Shown: positions 26,314-38,149, counted from the first letter of the stretch. The stretch: DNA of 64,000 nt from Neckera pumila (GCA_963969595.1 OZ018412.1:4776501-4840500), one strand, 5' to 3'. Notes: generated by a model from the letters alone, not told the origin. Numbers and translations are program-made.

Positions 26314-26540
26314 TACACAAAATAGTGAAATTGGGTTGCCTCAACAATTACATTGCCTTCACTGACAGAAGTTAGCTCATGAGCCATTGCTTGTCCATAT
26401 GGAGGCGCATGCAATTATCTAAACTCAAGCTATGAACAGTGCACCAACCCATACAACACATGTAGTTCTTTCATTATTGCATTCTTTTGCAATGACTGTA
26501 CATATTTATATAGGGCAACCTAATTTCACTATTTTGTATA
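26314..26540. mobile_element. 227-bp MITE with 8-bp target duplication (hAT-like)
   Basis: Ends of 27 bp are inverted with two mismatches: the left is TACACAAAATAGTGAAATT..., and the right is ...AATTTCACTATTTTGTATA. Immediately outside, ACATTCAG (26306-26313) and GCATTCAG (26541-26548) form an 8-bp direct repeat with one mismatch. An 8-bp duplication points to the hAT superfamily. The element has no coding capacity. Confidence 0.7.
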
Positions 26541-26548
26541 GCATTCAG

Positions 26549-27539
26549 AGAGACTGCCCTTCCTTCTCTAGAATCTTCATCTACAAAATTCATCCACATA
26601 TAGTAAAGTAAGTTTTTGTACCGGATAGTGACAGTAGATTTATGGTATGCTCCATTCTTTTTCTATTTCTAGGATCAAATATTCAAATCAACAAACAATT
26701 GTGTAAAAAAAATTGGTTTGCCAATAACCCAAAGAGTATATTGAATAGTATACCAATGCAATCTAACTATTTGCCCTCAATACCTTATTTTGAGTTTTTG
26801 AGTGAGAAAAAAGTCTCTTTATATATACATGGGGTGGTATGAGGTGGAACAACCCATTTGCAATATGCAAATTAGAATTTGGCATTTCTCAACCGCTCAT
26901 GTGAGTTAAGTCAAAAGTAGGAATTATGTTTGAAGTAGACTTTCAGACTTCATTTAGACACAATATAATAAAAGAATTCAAAAACTTTAGAACTAAAAAA
27001 AGTTGTGAAATTAAGTTAAGTTTCATCTCCAAAAATTTGTTTGAGATTTTGAGCCTCCAATAAAAAGTTATGGACAAATTTAAGAGAAAATGTTTGAAAA
27101 TGTAATTGACTTTGCAATACTTTCATATATTTAGAAGGTTGTTTTGAAATAAAACAAGTGAGTCTTGAGGTCAGAAATTGTTAATGGTTGGTTATCAAAA
27201 ATCAAATATCAAATATCAAATATAGTTTTATTTGGATAATTTTATAAGTTTAAATTTTTGAAAAATCTCTTAAATTGTGTAAGTTATTATTGAATTTTGA
27301 AATGAAAGTAGAAATTGATATTGATCATAAAGTGTGTGTAATACCGGATTAGGAGTCAAAATTTGAAAAAAATACAAGATGAAACTCTTTGGAGCATCAA
27401 AACTAGGATCTAATGGAATTTGGTGATATATATATTTTTTTACTATTCTTAGTTGAACCTTCCTCTGACACCACTATTACAATTGGGGACAACCTTTACA
27501 ATGAAATCTAGTGTTTGTACAAATTTTATCCTCCCTAGG
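26549..27539. other. AT-rich spacer, no gene seen
   Basis: It contains a short heptamer repeat (ATATCAA) near 27190-27222. No gene was recognised. Confidence 0.45.
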
Positions 27540-27985
27540 TAAGGTAAACCAACTCATTGTGGTCAAAATTTGGAATCTACCGTCATGCCATTGCTGAAAG
27601 TTTTCAATTTTTTTTTCCACATGAAGACAAGTGTAAGAAACAATGAGAGCAATTGAAATTATATTTTTCAAACAAAGTATGAATTTGTTACGGATTTTTG
27701 AAGTGATATGTCTAAAAGAGTCAGTAGACTATCCCATAACCAACAAAAATTGTATTTAATAAGCTCTTCTTAATCACCTAAAGTGGTCACAATAATTTCT
27801 AATGTAGAAGACCGTGAAAAGTCACCTCCTATAATGATTTACACTGAAAAAGTAGGTGTTCCTAATGAAGTCACTAATCACTCCATTGGTGTCAGATTAG
27901 ACAGTGATTGTAGCCAAAAAAATTGTCATGGGATCATTAGGTGTCTACTATGGGTCATCCGACCACAATGGGTTGGTTTACCTTA
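27540..27985. mobile_element. 446-bp MITE with TA-flanked long inverted ends
   Basis: The 25-base inverted ends start TAAGGTAAACCAAC and continue to CATTGTGGTC, with one mismatch between arms (27540-27564 and 27961-27985). TA at both outer edges fits a mariner-type target, but alternatives remain. Frames inside (75 codons at most) are not recognised. Confidence 0.6.
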
Positions 27986-28329
27986 TATCTTACATTTCAT
28001 ACATTCCTAAGCACAAAAAGATTAATTTCCTTACTCAGTCAAATTTCATTAGTGTTTAATATTTAACATACATTCAAATTTTGATATTTTTCACTTGTAA
28101 TATATATAATTTTATCTTATTTTTTTTCATAATTAAAAACATGAAAATGATTTTTAGATGTTTTTTAAAGAATAATTTATAAAATCATTAACATATTATA
28201 AATGCTTAAAATAATGTGGAATTTTAACAAAATTGAAGATGGTAGTGATAAGCATCACGGTGTAATTGGTACACTCCTTCAACTCATACCAAGAGAAATT
28301 TAATAGAAAAAGTTCAAACGTTGTGTATT

Positions 28330-28495
28330 TTAACCCCTAGAGTCATAAAGTCCCCTAGTAAAATACAGGATTTTGGGTAGGCTTATGTGACCTCAATTTT
28401 TTGACATGATTTCTTGATTTTGTTTTTGAAAATAGAAAAATGCGTGAGCTTTGTAGGAATGTGATTTTTATTTCAATGGTTATTTCGTATGGGTA
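28330..28495 (+). mobile_element. TTAA element family B, left-end fragment
   Basis: TTAACCCCTAGAGTCATAAAG then GTCCCCTAG, followed by B-family sequence (TTTTGGGTAGGC, GAAAATAGAAAAATGCGTGAGC). Similarity stops near 28495 and no right end was found. Confidence 0.55.
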
Positions 28496-30144
28496 AATAA
28501 TTGACTAGCATGAAATTATGTGTCTAATAATGCACTTGGAGAATGCACCACCCTTGCACACCAATAATGCTACAACTCCAATACTAAAGCTGATGTTGAA
28601 TAGTACATCCTTGTGACAAAATAGTTTAGTCTAAATGAAATAATCATTTTCAATGGGTGGAATAGTTTTCTTAAGCATTTTTTGGGAAATATAAAATCAT
28701 TTCTATTTTATTTTTTTATCAAAGTATGTTGTCATAATTTATTTTTAAAACTATTAATGACTTTATGCACTTATTGTTATATTACTCAATTTTTTTATCA
28801 AATCATCTCAGGTTCCCATAATCAATGTTTAAGTTATTCAATAAACAATGTACAAGCGTAATATCATTATTTTATAAAAGTTTACAATTGTTTTTGGTAG
28901 TTACCAAAGGATTACATGGCTAGTTGTGCATTAATCCCTTTGTATGTTTCATCTATATTATGTAGACATTGACTATTGAATTTATGATTCTTGATGAATA
29001 AATCATCAATGTCTTTAAGTTTTCATTTGATACACTATAAATTTTTTAAATATGGATTATAGAATATATGCTTTTTCTATAGCAGATGATGGTTGTAAAA
29101 CATTGAAGTGCCAAGAAGATAAATTTGAGAGCAAAATTTCTAAATGTAAACTTTCAAATGTGAAAATTAAATAGATACAAAGTCAACGTGACATTTCAAA
29201 ATATAAATGACATTCTTTTCAAAATCATTTACAAGATGAGAATAATAGATAAAATAAAAACCCTTGAAGTGTAAATATGCCTAATCTCTAAAGATTTATA
29301 CCTATGATTCACAAAAGCATATTCCAATATTATCTTTTTTTAGAAAAAGATTCAAAATAGAAGAAATTGCAGTTGTAAGTTCTTGTAGAGTTTTTTTCAA
29401 ATTAGTAGCTACGTAGATTGAAATATATTTGCATTTGAACTAAAACGCCTCTTTTTTCATATTGTCTATAATCAACAAACCTTGATTCTTCTTAGTGTGA
29501 AATTTTAGAACTATAAAAAGTTGAAGGTCCATCACAATAAAGGTCATATTAGCTACTTGTAAGCTAATTTTATTGGTAGTCAAGGTAGTATATTCAATCA
29601 AATCTTATAATAATAGGAGATGCAAAAGCTATCAATTTTCTCACAACTTTGATGTGATTTTTTTGACAATTTTTTGATAACGTTTCAATCTAACTCTCAA
29701 CACATAATTATAGATTATTATTGAATTATACATGTTTAAATAAAAAGTAACAAATTTTGTAATTTATAGTCAAAATAAAACCTAGTGTTGATAATGTAGT
29801 TGCCCACAAACTAAAAAGTAAAGTTTACTAACCTAGTATTGATAATGTAGTTGCCCACAAACTAAAAATCTTCATATATTTCACCTTACTAGTGGGAATG
29901 GGATGACAAAAGCATTCCTTGTATACATTGATCTAAACAATTAAAATCTACAACTAAAATTGTGGACTAATAATTTATGAATCACATATTAGAATCTCAT
30001 GAAATGTGATGCTAATTTCACCTCAACCCACACATTCTATTATGACAAATCTAGTTAGCGTGAAAGTAAAACTGAAGGTCTCTCCCACCCTCTTTGGTTT
30101 GCCTTGAGGAGAGGCACTTATAAATTAGACATCCCCCAAACCTC
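28496..30144. other. AT-rich region without recognised gene
   Basis: No ORF or RNA gene was recognised, only a short tandem duplication. Confidence 0.45.
29781..29868. repeat. 51-bp tandem duplication
   Basis: CCTAGTGTTGATAATGTAG...CCCACAAACTAAAAA occurs at 29781 and again at 29832 with a single A/G difference in the first 15 bases. Confidence 0.8.
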
Positions 30145-30380
30145 CACTTTTTGCTATTGAGTTACTATTATTAGACAAATGAATTTTTTGTATTTTCTTA
30201 TTGGCAAGTGAAAAAAAGTTCCAACGCACCAAAGAATTACATGACATTTTGATACCATATAGAGGATCTAAATTTTTTTGTGGTAGAATTCTAAATCATT
30301 TCTTCTACACAAGTACATATTCATTTTGGAGATGTATACAAAGTGATGAAGGTTTAATTTTTGGTCTATCCACCTTACAT
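30145..30380 (+). repeat. Dispersed repeat, copy 1 (pair with 60470-60735)
   Basis: TAGTTACTATTATTAGAC-type sequence, then CTTATTGGCAAGTGAAAAA, TTCCAACGCACCAAAGAA, TGACATTTTGATAC and GATGTATACAAAGTGATGAAGG, all in the same order as in the second copy. The identity of the element is unknown. No coding frame is shared. Confidence 0.6.
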
Positions 30381-30704
30381 GATCTTCCAAGTCAAATTTT
30401 CTTTTACGTGTGTGAAAAAAGAAATAGAAAAAAGAAAAGTTTCTCGATTAGTTCTAGTTGAACTCAAAGTTCTCCTTCAATGCTTAGTGGACGAGGGCGG
30501 ATTGATTCTCTTATTGCCCCGTAATAAATCCTTGAAAAAAACACTGGAAAGTTCTATTTGCCACCCATGATGAAATTTGCGGAATCAAAGGTCTCAAATT
30601 CACTAGGAAAGGTGAAGAAATATAGAATTAATGTTACACAAAATAGTAGGGATTTTTTACATTTACCATTGGGGCAATAAGAGACTCAATCCTCCTTGGC
30701 TTGC

Positions 30705-31622
30705 TTAACCCCTAAAAGCCCGTTGTCCCTTTGGGGGACAAATGCGTTTTCAGGCAGGTATCTACGGGCTGAAATTTTCTCCTAATTTTTTGAAACTTTT
30801 TTGGAAGGTAGAAAAACTGATTAGCTTCATGGGAATATAATTTGTTTCACAATCGGTGCCCGGGAACAAAAGTTATGACCAAATAAGCTCAAAACAAGGG
30901 ACGGCGAGCAGCAAAAAAAATTTGCACTTTTTTTTTTTTTAGTATTTTTTTTCTCATAGATTATATTTTGGTCTATCTAAAAATCTTTGGTTCATTTCAT
31001 TTGGATTTGTTATGAGAAAGTTATGGACATTCTTGTTTTTTGGGCAGTTAGAGCACCTTTTTGAAAAGAATAATTGTAGGATTCATTTCTGAATGCAATT
31101 TTTCAAATTTTTCAATTTTATTTTTTGCGTGTTTGAGTTTAATTTCTAGAAAAATCTGACCATTGGGATTAGTGCATTTTAATTCCATCTAAAATATATG
31201 AAAATTTTAGATTTTCCTTCTATCTCGTACCTACTGCTATTTAACAATTTTTTCAATAATGAAAATGAAGTTTTTTTGAGTTTTTTTTTTTGGGGGTAGA
31301 TTTTCAACTCAATTCTCCACTATAAACATTTAAATCTCAAAACTCTGTAGTGTAAAGATTTTAAGTTAAAAATGTTCAAAGTCAAAAAATCCAGTCCCAC
31401 AATGTGCTGAAAAAATTGTTTTTTTCACTTTAAATGTAGATATCTTGGAATCTGTGCGGTCAAAAATTCTGAAATTTTTTTCACACATTCTTATTAGTTA
31501 GGTGTAAGATCTTACGGTTAGATGTGCAAAAAAAAAATTAATTTTTTTTCACACTTTGCTAAAAAAATGGCAGTTTTGGGTGTTTTTTGGCAGAAAAAAG
31601 GCCTTGGGCCTTTAGGGGTTAA
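30705..31622 (+). mobile_element. TTAA element family B, copy 2
   Basis: 918 bp from TTAACCCCTAAAAGCCCG to GGGCCTTTAGGGGTTAA. The left end carries the same palindrome as copy 1 (CCCCTAAAAG...TCCCTTTGGGG). It is collinear with 5816-6726 throughout. Its right TTAA overlaps the left terminus of a G MITE at 31621. Non-coding. Confidence 0.8.
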
Positions 31623-31946
31623 GGTAGTTTCTTCTAAAGGTGACCGTGCTCTAAAAAGCAATCATGATACAGAGGTACATTTTTCTTTCTTCAATGTACC
31701 AACAATATACATTTTAAGAAGTGGTCGCTCTGCTTCAACTTCAAAAAATTAGTAGCTAATTTCACGAGGGTTCAAAAAATCAATGAAACGACTTGAGTTT
31801 GATGCTAATTTCACAAAGGTTCCAAAAATCCATGAAATGACTTGGTTTTGATGCCAATTCCATTTTCCTTCCTACAAGAATTTACTGGAATTGTTTCCAG
31901 GAGTTTAGCTTGTTCCACGTTTAGCTCTTTAGGAGCAGACTACCTT
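31621..31946 (+). mobile_element. MITE family G, copy 2
   Basis: AAGGTAGTTTCTTC...CGTGCTCTAAAAAGC at the left and TTTAGGAGCAGACTACCTT at the right. The interior matches 5519-5817 (GAGGTACATTTTTCTTTC, CAATGTACCAACAATATACATT, GGAGTTTAGCTTG). A stretch around 31755-31850 is internally duplicated (the ATGAAACGACTTG / ATGAAATGACTTGG motif). Confidence 0.7.
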
Positions 31947-31948
31947 AC

Positions 31949-31990
31949 GGCCTTAGTGGTGCATGATTTGAGGTGTGGGTTTGACACCAC
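31949..31990 (+). other. Possible tRNA-derived SINE head
   Basis: GGCCTTAGTGGTGC resembles an RNA polymerase III A box and GGTTTGACACC (31978-31988) a B box, in the spacing range of plant SINEs. No tail or copy was identified. This is weak. Confidence 0.2.
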
Positions 31991-31999
31991 CTAGTGTAA

Positions 32000-33921
32000 G
32001 TTGGAAGTAAGTGAAAGCAACCAAGGATGACCACTTGGCTTTCCATATGATCACCATTGGTCCATCTTTGCAGCAGGTTCAGTTGTTCCATGGCGCAGTT
32101 GTCCTGTACAAAATTCTACGCTCACGGCCCCTGAAATTAACCTGTTTGGAATATTTGTACTAGACAGAAGTTACAGACTAACTTACAGTCCCCGAGCCCA
32201 ACAGCCATGAATTTTACTTGACTGAAGCAGTGAAGCCTGAGCAAGCCCTGAGCAGCAATTGCAGCTCATTGGGCAGTACAACATCATTGGATTCAGCCAG
32301 GTTCTCAGTCTGTCCGTCCATCCGTCCTGTCGTAGAGTACGTTACCAGCACCTGTTTAGTTCTGCTCATCATCATCTGGTGTCAACAACAAGAAAAAAAA
32401 CATCTCCTTCCAAGTTAAGACTGGAAAAGCCCGGGCGGATGGGCGGGTGGGCGGGCAGGCTAGAGAAATCAAAGGTGACCACCATCAAATGGGATGGACC
32501 GACGACGACGGAGCAGCCGACCAACCAAGCAACCAACCAATGAGAATTTTTACTATTAAATGCTAAATTAAATTAAATCCACACTCCCGCTTTCTGTACC
32601 CTACTTTCTTTCCAGGGCTATTTGGGTTTCCTTTTTATAACCATTATGACATCCAAACGCTCGTGTGGCTTTCTCCATCATGGTTGAAATAATTGCTATA
32701 TATAGTAATTACATATCCTACTCCCTCGTATTGGGTCTTAACTCTTACCCTTGGTTCTGACTTGTGGACCACCTGCAGCTCCATCCATCCATCCATCCAG
32801 ACAGACAGACAGACAGACTGTTGGTGTTCAGTTTTGCATTTCTTGAGCGCCAGGCTGAGAGGCGCTGAGCCCGGGAGGGGCCTCCAGGAGGGGGTCCACC
32901 CCTCCCGTCCGTGAGACCATTTATGGAAGGCGTCATTCTCTCATTCTTATAATATGACAGTGAGCTTCCGGTTCTTCCAGTCAGTTCTGCGCTCACTGGC
33001 CTCGCAGCATGATGGAGTCATAAGTTGAATCAATCAGGCGCCCTGGGGGGCCTGCCCGTGCCCACACCGCTGATCATAGTATACCACTGGTAGCAAAGCA
33101 AAGCCATTCCTTGCTCGACACTAATACCTTAACTTCTCCTACACTCCTCCTACAGAATGCTGCTGCTGCTAAGGGAGCTGACCCATTGTCGACCATTTAA
33201 GCAATTATGCATATCTGCAGGGTGGGGTTCTTCAAGGGAGGAATTTTCCCATGTGTAGAAATTGAGTTAAGAAGGCTCCCATAATTTTTCAGATTTTTAT
33301 TTCTCAAAACATAACTACTACAAATTTTTTTGTTGAAGTTTCTATTCGACCTATACTTGTTATATAGACCTCCCTATTTCCGACCAAGGGCTAGTTGCTA
33401 ATCCATCCAAGGGTTGGTTGATCATCTTGTAGCCAATCATAATGCACCACAACTGCATTGGGAATCGTGTTGTAATAAATGACTGTTTTTCTCCTACTGA
33501 TCAGAAAGAAAACAGTCTACAAAGCGAGAATGGGTAGTGGTCGGGAATGGGTCAAATCCCTTATGGTGCATAACTTACTACGGTGGTCTACAGTGAGTTG
33601 GAGTGTCAACGCAGAGGTTTTGGAGTTGCCTGGGCTGTCGCTGCAGCCACTCTGGTCTGGTCTGGTTGCTGCTCAGACAGCTTTTGGATGACTTGCTGAG
33701 TGGTCGTTGCCGCTTTCGCAGCTAAGCTCCATGCAAAGCTCCACTAATGTGCTGCCAGACCCGCCCATGGGACAGATCGAGACTTTGCACAGGCTAGGAG
33801 TTGGAAAGGAAACCGATTGACTTCGTTTTTCATTGACAAGTTTGGAGATTTACTGGAGGTAACCCCAAAGTTGCTGGGATGGGGGACATAACATTGGATA
33901 ATAACCATGCTGCAAAGGTGG
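32000..33921. other. GC-moderate single-copy-looking region, no gene called
   Basis: Less AT-rich than the surroundings, with frames of 66-94 codons on the + strand (32218-32418, 32259-32543, 32693-32914, 33479-33691) and 83-97 on the minus strand. None is recognised, and all are explained by lower AT content. This could be gene-flanking DNA. Confidence 0.4.
32780..32819. repeat. Compound microsatellite (CCAT)n(CAGA)n
   Basis: Four to five CCAT units are followed by five CAGA units. Confidence 0.9.
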
Positions 33922-34164
33922 TAGAGCATCGCCACCCATTCACAGCCAAAACGGCTCGGGGAATGGGGTAGCCCGGGCACGGAAGAAGCTGGGCTGCTTC
34001 CATCCACCACCCATTCACGGGAAAGAAGACACGCCAAAGGGAGTCAATTACAAACATTAATCCTTTGTCATTGTAAAGAACTAATCAACATGTGGGTTTA
34101 TTAAAAAAGTATAAGAAATAGCCCCAAAATCGAGCTTGACAGTGAATGGGTGGCGATGCTCTTA
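33922..34164. mobile_element. 243-bp MITE-like element with 22-bp inverted ends
   Basis: TAGAGCATCGCCACCCATTCAC at the left and its near-perfect reverse complement (GTGAATGGGTGGCGATGCTCTTA) at the right. An internal copy of the CACCCATTCACGG motif lies near 34008. No transposase, and no clear target duplication was seen. Confidence 0.6.
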
Positions 34165-34206
34165 GGCCTTGCTAACTTAGATGCTGGGTCGGGAAAGAGA
34201 GTTTTA

Positions 34207-34346
34207 GGGCCTCCTTCCATGTGAGTTGGGGGCCGGTGAACCTCACTGATGATCAATGGGATTTGCAATCCAGAAAAAATAGACCTCCCATCTACCGATC
34301 ATTAGTGAGGTCCACTGACGCCCAACTCACATGGAAGAAGGTTCTT
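34207..34346. mobile_element. Fold-back MITE family I, copy 2
   Basis: The arm CTTCCATGTGAGTTGGGGGCC...GTGAACCTCACTGATGATC is inverted against GATCATTAGTGAGGTCCAC...CCAACTCACATGGAAG, with a short spacer. It is closely related to 5215-5360. Confidence 0.75.
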
Positions 34347-34772
34347 AGGGTCAGTTTATACATGAGCTCAATGGATAAGCTCTATGCAAATTCAAGTAAA
34401 AAGACAATATAGGCTCCGCCGATTGTTTGGCTGGGGTGGGCAAGCGGGAAAGGAGGAATTGAAGTTTCACCAATATCGGTAGACAACCAACTCATTGGTG
34501 GAGACTAGTCAATCTTGGAAGAATCTAATATGGGTGGATTTCTTATTGTATCCCTCTCCACCTACAGGATCCATGTGAAAGTGCAATTGCTATTTGCACT
34601 TGTAGCACCCTTTGTGAAATTTTTCCACCCACCGATACATGTAAGGAGGCCCTTAGCTAGTTAATACAAAGATTGGGGTTGGTTGAAGAGATATAGAAGA
34701 CAATTTTGTTAATTGGAGGGGTTTCCTTTTTCAAGGATGCAAAAGGGAATCTTGCCTCATTAGTCAACAATA

Positions 34773-35206
34773 TTATCTTCTAAAGGACCAAAATACCATT
34801 TTTTTGGCAACATAGCAATTTTGGGCAGCTCACTATCAACAAAAATTTTATTTTTTTCCTTTGAAGTTTTCAGACAATAAACGACTTCAAAGTTTATTTT
34901 ATAGGAGAAAATCCATACGTACCCACAAACTAAAACTCCTCGTAACTTTCATTTCATTAATCAAAATGGAATGATTCAAAGCTTCCCAAATATATAAACC
35001 TAGAAACCAATTTCAAAATTTTATTACTAAGAAAAAAAGTATTTTTGTGAATCTTTTTGAATTGCCTGGTCTGCCCGAAGATCAATGAAAATTGTTGGGC
35101 CTTAAAGTTGCTACTTGAGCACATCTTGTGTGAAAATTCCATTTATAGTAAGCTGCCTAAAATTGCTATATTGCCAAAAAACAATGTTTGGTCCTTTCGG
35201 GATTAA
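34773..35206. mobile_element. Family A derivative with right end on both sides
   Basis: The left side reads TTATCTTCTAAAGGACC then TTTTTTTGGCAACATAGCAATTTTGGGCAGCT. The right side is the inverse of the same sequence (AGCTGCC, AAAATTGCTATATTGCCAAAAAAC, GGTCCTTTCGGGATTAA). Both ends are therefore copies of the family-A right terminus, giving inverted ends of about 55 bp in a 434-bp element. The interior resembles the right half of A (GAATGATTCAAAGCTTCCC). Confidence 0.65.
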
Positions 35207-35279
35207 AGAATATTTGATTTTGATATATATTGTCCAACCACCACCAATGAAGTTACATAAAGTAAGAGGTTGATAAAGA

Positions 35280-35604
35280 GGTCAAGCTATAAAAGCGCTG
35301 AGGCTCTGAAACTGCTCACTTTACAAAATGGACACTACTTGTACATTTTGCTTTCTCAGTGCTTTAACAATGTAAAAATAGTGTGCATTTCAAGAGGAGG
35401 TGGATGCTCTTAGTGACCACTACATTTCAACTTCAAAAATTCATAACAAATTCCACAAAGTTCCAAAAAATATGAAGCAACTTGGATTAGAGGCCAATTC
35501 CATTTACCTTTCAAGGAAAATTTATGAAAATATATTTCAAGAAGTCTAACATCCTTAAATTCATTACCTCCTCTTAAATGGGTGTTTTATAAACCTCCTA
35601 CTTT
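35280..35604 (+). mobile_element. MITE family G, diverged copy 3
   Basis: Collinear with 5519-5817 but more decayed: CAAGCTATAAAAGCGCTG at the left, GGTGGATGCTCTTAGTGACC and TTCAACTTCAAAAATTC in the middle, CCTCCTACTTTA at the right. No TTAA element abuts it, but a family A derivative ends 74 bp upstream. Confidence 0.5.
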
Positions 35605-36129
35605 ACTGCTTATTGGTTTATTCAAAGAATTTTGCACTATGTGGAATACAATCAAAATTATTTGGCATGCATAACATCTTTACATTCTTATACAAACTCA
35701 ACCAAGTACACCAAATTTTAATATAAAAAAAAGTTGATTCTATTTTTGATTAACTTTATAAGTCAATTTCTATGGTTTTACATGATAGTTTATTGAAAAC
35801 AGTTGTCAATGAAATTTCAAATTATGATTGCAGAAATAAATAGGAAACATCAATACACACATCTTTCCTTCTCAAAAGATCTCAAAAAAAAAATCCAAAG
35901 TCACACCAATGTTTAGGTGTCATATGTCTATATTTTGTAAAATGGATATTTGTTTATTGTAACTTGAAGAAATTGAGTATTTTGTTAAGTTTTAATTTAG
36001 AAGCTTATAATTACAAAAGTATTAGTTAATGAATTAGTTATTATATATTTTTATATTTTAAACTATAAATATGATATTTTTAGATTTCCAAAGAATTGAG
36101 ATGAAATAATTAGCTATTGATTTGCATTC

Positions 36130-36440
36130 CTAGGACACCATGCTTAGGCTTAGTGATTTTGGTCATGGTACAATGGTGAGGTGGTTGTGAGTTCAAACCA
36201 ATTTTATCAATGATGTAGTGTCTATTAGTGTTGCAAGGATATGTCTCTAGTGTTCTAAAGATACTACTATAATCCACTATAGTGGGGGGATAAATGACCT
36301 AGTCATCATATGGAGACTTGAGAATTTATTGAGAAAACATGTCGGTTCTTGTATAGGGTCTACTTGTTCATAAAGGCCTCAAAGTGATGGAATTCACCAT
36401 CTAAGCCCATAGAGCTTAGATAGTTGAATCATTTCCAACA
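36130..36440 (+). mobile_element. Possible SINE with tRNA-like head
   Basis: GGTCATGGTACAATGGTGAGG resembles an A box, and GTTCAAACC (36191-36199) a B box. About 240 bp of non-coding sequence follows. The boundaries, tail and target duplication are not clear, so this is a candidate only. Confidence 0.3.
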
Positions 36441-37601
36441 AACACTTCATTCAAGTTAGTAGCTCAGACCAAAGTTAGCCATCCTCCAATGATGTGTCAA
36501 TTTTGATATACATATCAAGTAAGGATCTTCAAATTTTATTAAAATTTGAACCTCGATAAGTGAGAATATTACAAAATGTTAATTTTTTCCCACCAGGGGA
36601 TGAAATCTTAGCATTTGTAGATGATTTTGAGAAGTAAATATGTTGATTTTGGTTTTGCGGAATACCCAATAATATATGCACCAATCAAATAATATTATCC
36701 TATGTTTTCTTTTTATATACAACTTTTTTTGAAAACCTTCAAATTGTAAAATACAATGAATAAATGTGTGTTCCATTACACTCCTTTGTCCCCTTCCCTT
36801 CAAGAAACCTAAACCCTATAGATTAATAGGGATGTTTTCTATTATATATTATATTACATATACTAAAGGACCAAGGCCTTTTTAAGTTTAGGATTTACTT
36901 AATTTACAAAATTTTAGGTTATAAGACTTTAAATTTCCAAACAGTGAATTTTTTTGAATAGGACATTGTTGATAGTAGTCTTTAAGATCTGTGAGCCATT
37001 ATATAAAAAACACTAATTTTGGTGTCCATGATAGACATATAGAAATCTTTTTTTATTTTAAAAGCCTTTCAAGTTTAAGAAATACTTCATGACTCCACCT
37101 CAACTACATCTTTTCTTTTTTCTAGGTTGCCTTTGTTGCATATGCAAGACGGATGTTAAAAATTGAATCTTTTATTCCTTTGGTAAAAGAAAATATTGTA
37201 GATTGAATCAAATGAACGTAATCATTAGCAATATTTCTTGAACTTTTAAGTCAAAAAATTAAATTAAATGTTACAATTATGACATGGTAGTTGATATGGT
37301 GAAAAGAAGTAATAAGCTTGAATGATTTACCAAGTTAGTCTCTTTTCAGCCCCTTTTTGTATTGATTTTCAACATTTTTCTTCCACTTGATATGTGTAAT
37401 ACCAAATGTAAACACATATTTCTATATTCTAATATTGGCAACTCATATATTAATTTGGCACCTATAGAAAAAGAAATATCCAATTGGATTCACATTCTTC
37501 ATATAAAACACTAGACAGGCAAAAACAAAGGCAAGAAAGGATAAATTAAATGAAGATTGTACTCTTTTTAAATTGGAGTTGGTTTTGATAGCAAAAATAG
37601 C
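36441..37601. other. AT-rich spacer, possible solo element end
   Basis: ACTAAAGGACCAAGGCC near 36863 resembles an A/B/C-type terminus without its partner. Otherwise nothing was recognised. Confidence 0.35.
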
Positions 37602-37890
37602 CATTACAAAAAACTTCAAGCCTCAACAAGGCCGCTAAGCCTTGTCCTCCTATGGTGAAATTGTTGGGGGGAAAAAAAAGTTTTGAAAATTTGAAATGTG
37701 ACATGGTCGCATTTCAACCACATAAAGTGCTGTCAGTGCCATGTCAAATTGACAATTTTATTTTGTTTTTTTTTCAAAAAAATTAATTTATTTTATTCTA
37801 TTTTATTTTATTTTTTCCGTAATTGCACCCCACGGGTGCCAAAAATCACGCATTCGCAATCTTGTTGAGGCCTGAATTTTTTTGTAATTG
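37602..37890. mobile_element. MITE family K, unit 1 of head-to-tail pair
   Basis: The left end is CATTACAAAAAACTTCAAG then CCTCAACAAGGC. The right end is CTTGTTGAGGCCTGAATTTTTTTGTAATTG, its inverse. The core includes ACCGTAAT-type and CACGGGTGCCAAAAATCAC segments shared with unit 2. Confidence 0.75.
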
Positions 37891-38149
37891 CATTACAAAA
37901 AAATTTAGGCCTCAACAAGGCCGCTAAGCCTTGCCCCACTTGGTGCAATTATGGAAAAAAAAAATTGAAAATTTGAGATTTGAATGATGTCAGCACTGTC
38001 AGTGCTGTGTCAGCGCCACATCTGATTGAATATTTTTTTAATATTTTTTTCAAAAAATAATAATAATAATAATAATTCCGTAATTTCACCCGACGGGTGC
38101 CAAAAATCACACACTCGCAGTCTTGTCGAGGCCTGAAATTTTTTGAAAT
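37891..38149. mobile_element. MITE family K, unit 2 of head-to-tail pair
   Basis: It abuts unit 1 with no spacer (TTTGTAATTG|CATTACAAAA). Same ends and core, a shorter middle, plus an (AAT)n run at 38057-38077. The right end is GTCTTGTCGAGGCCTGAAATT. Confidence 0.75.
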
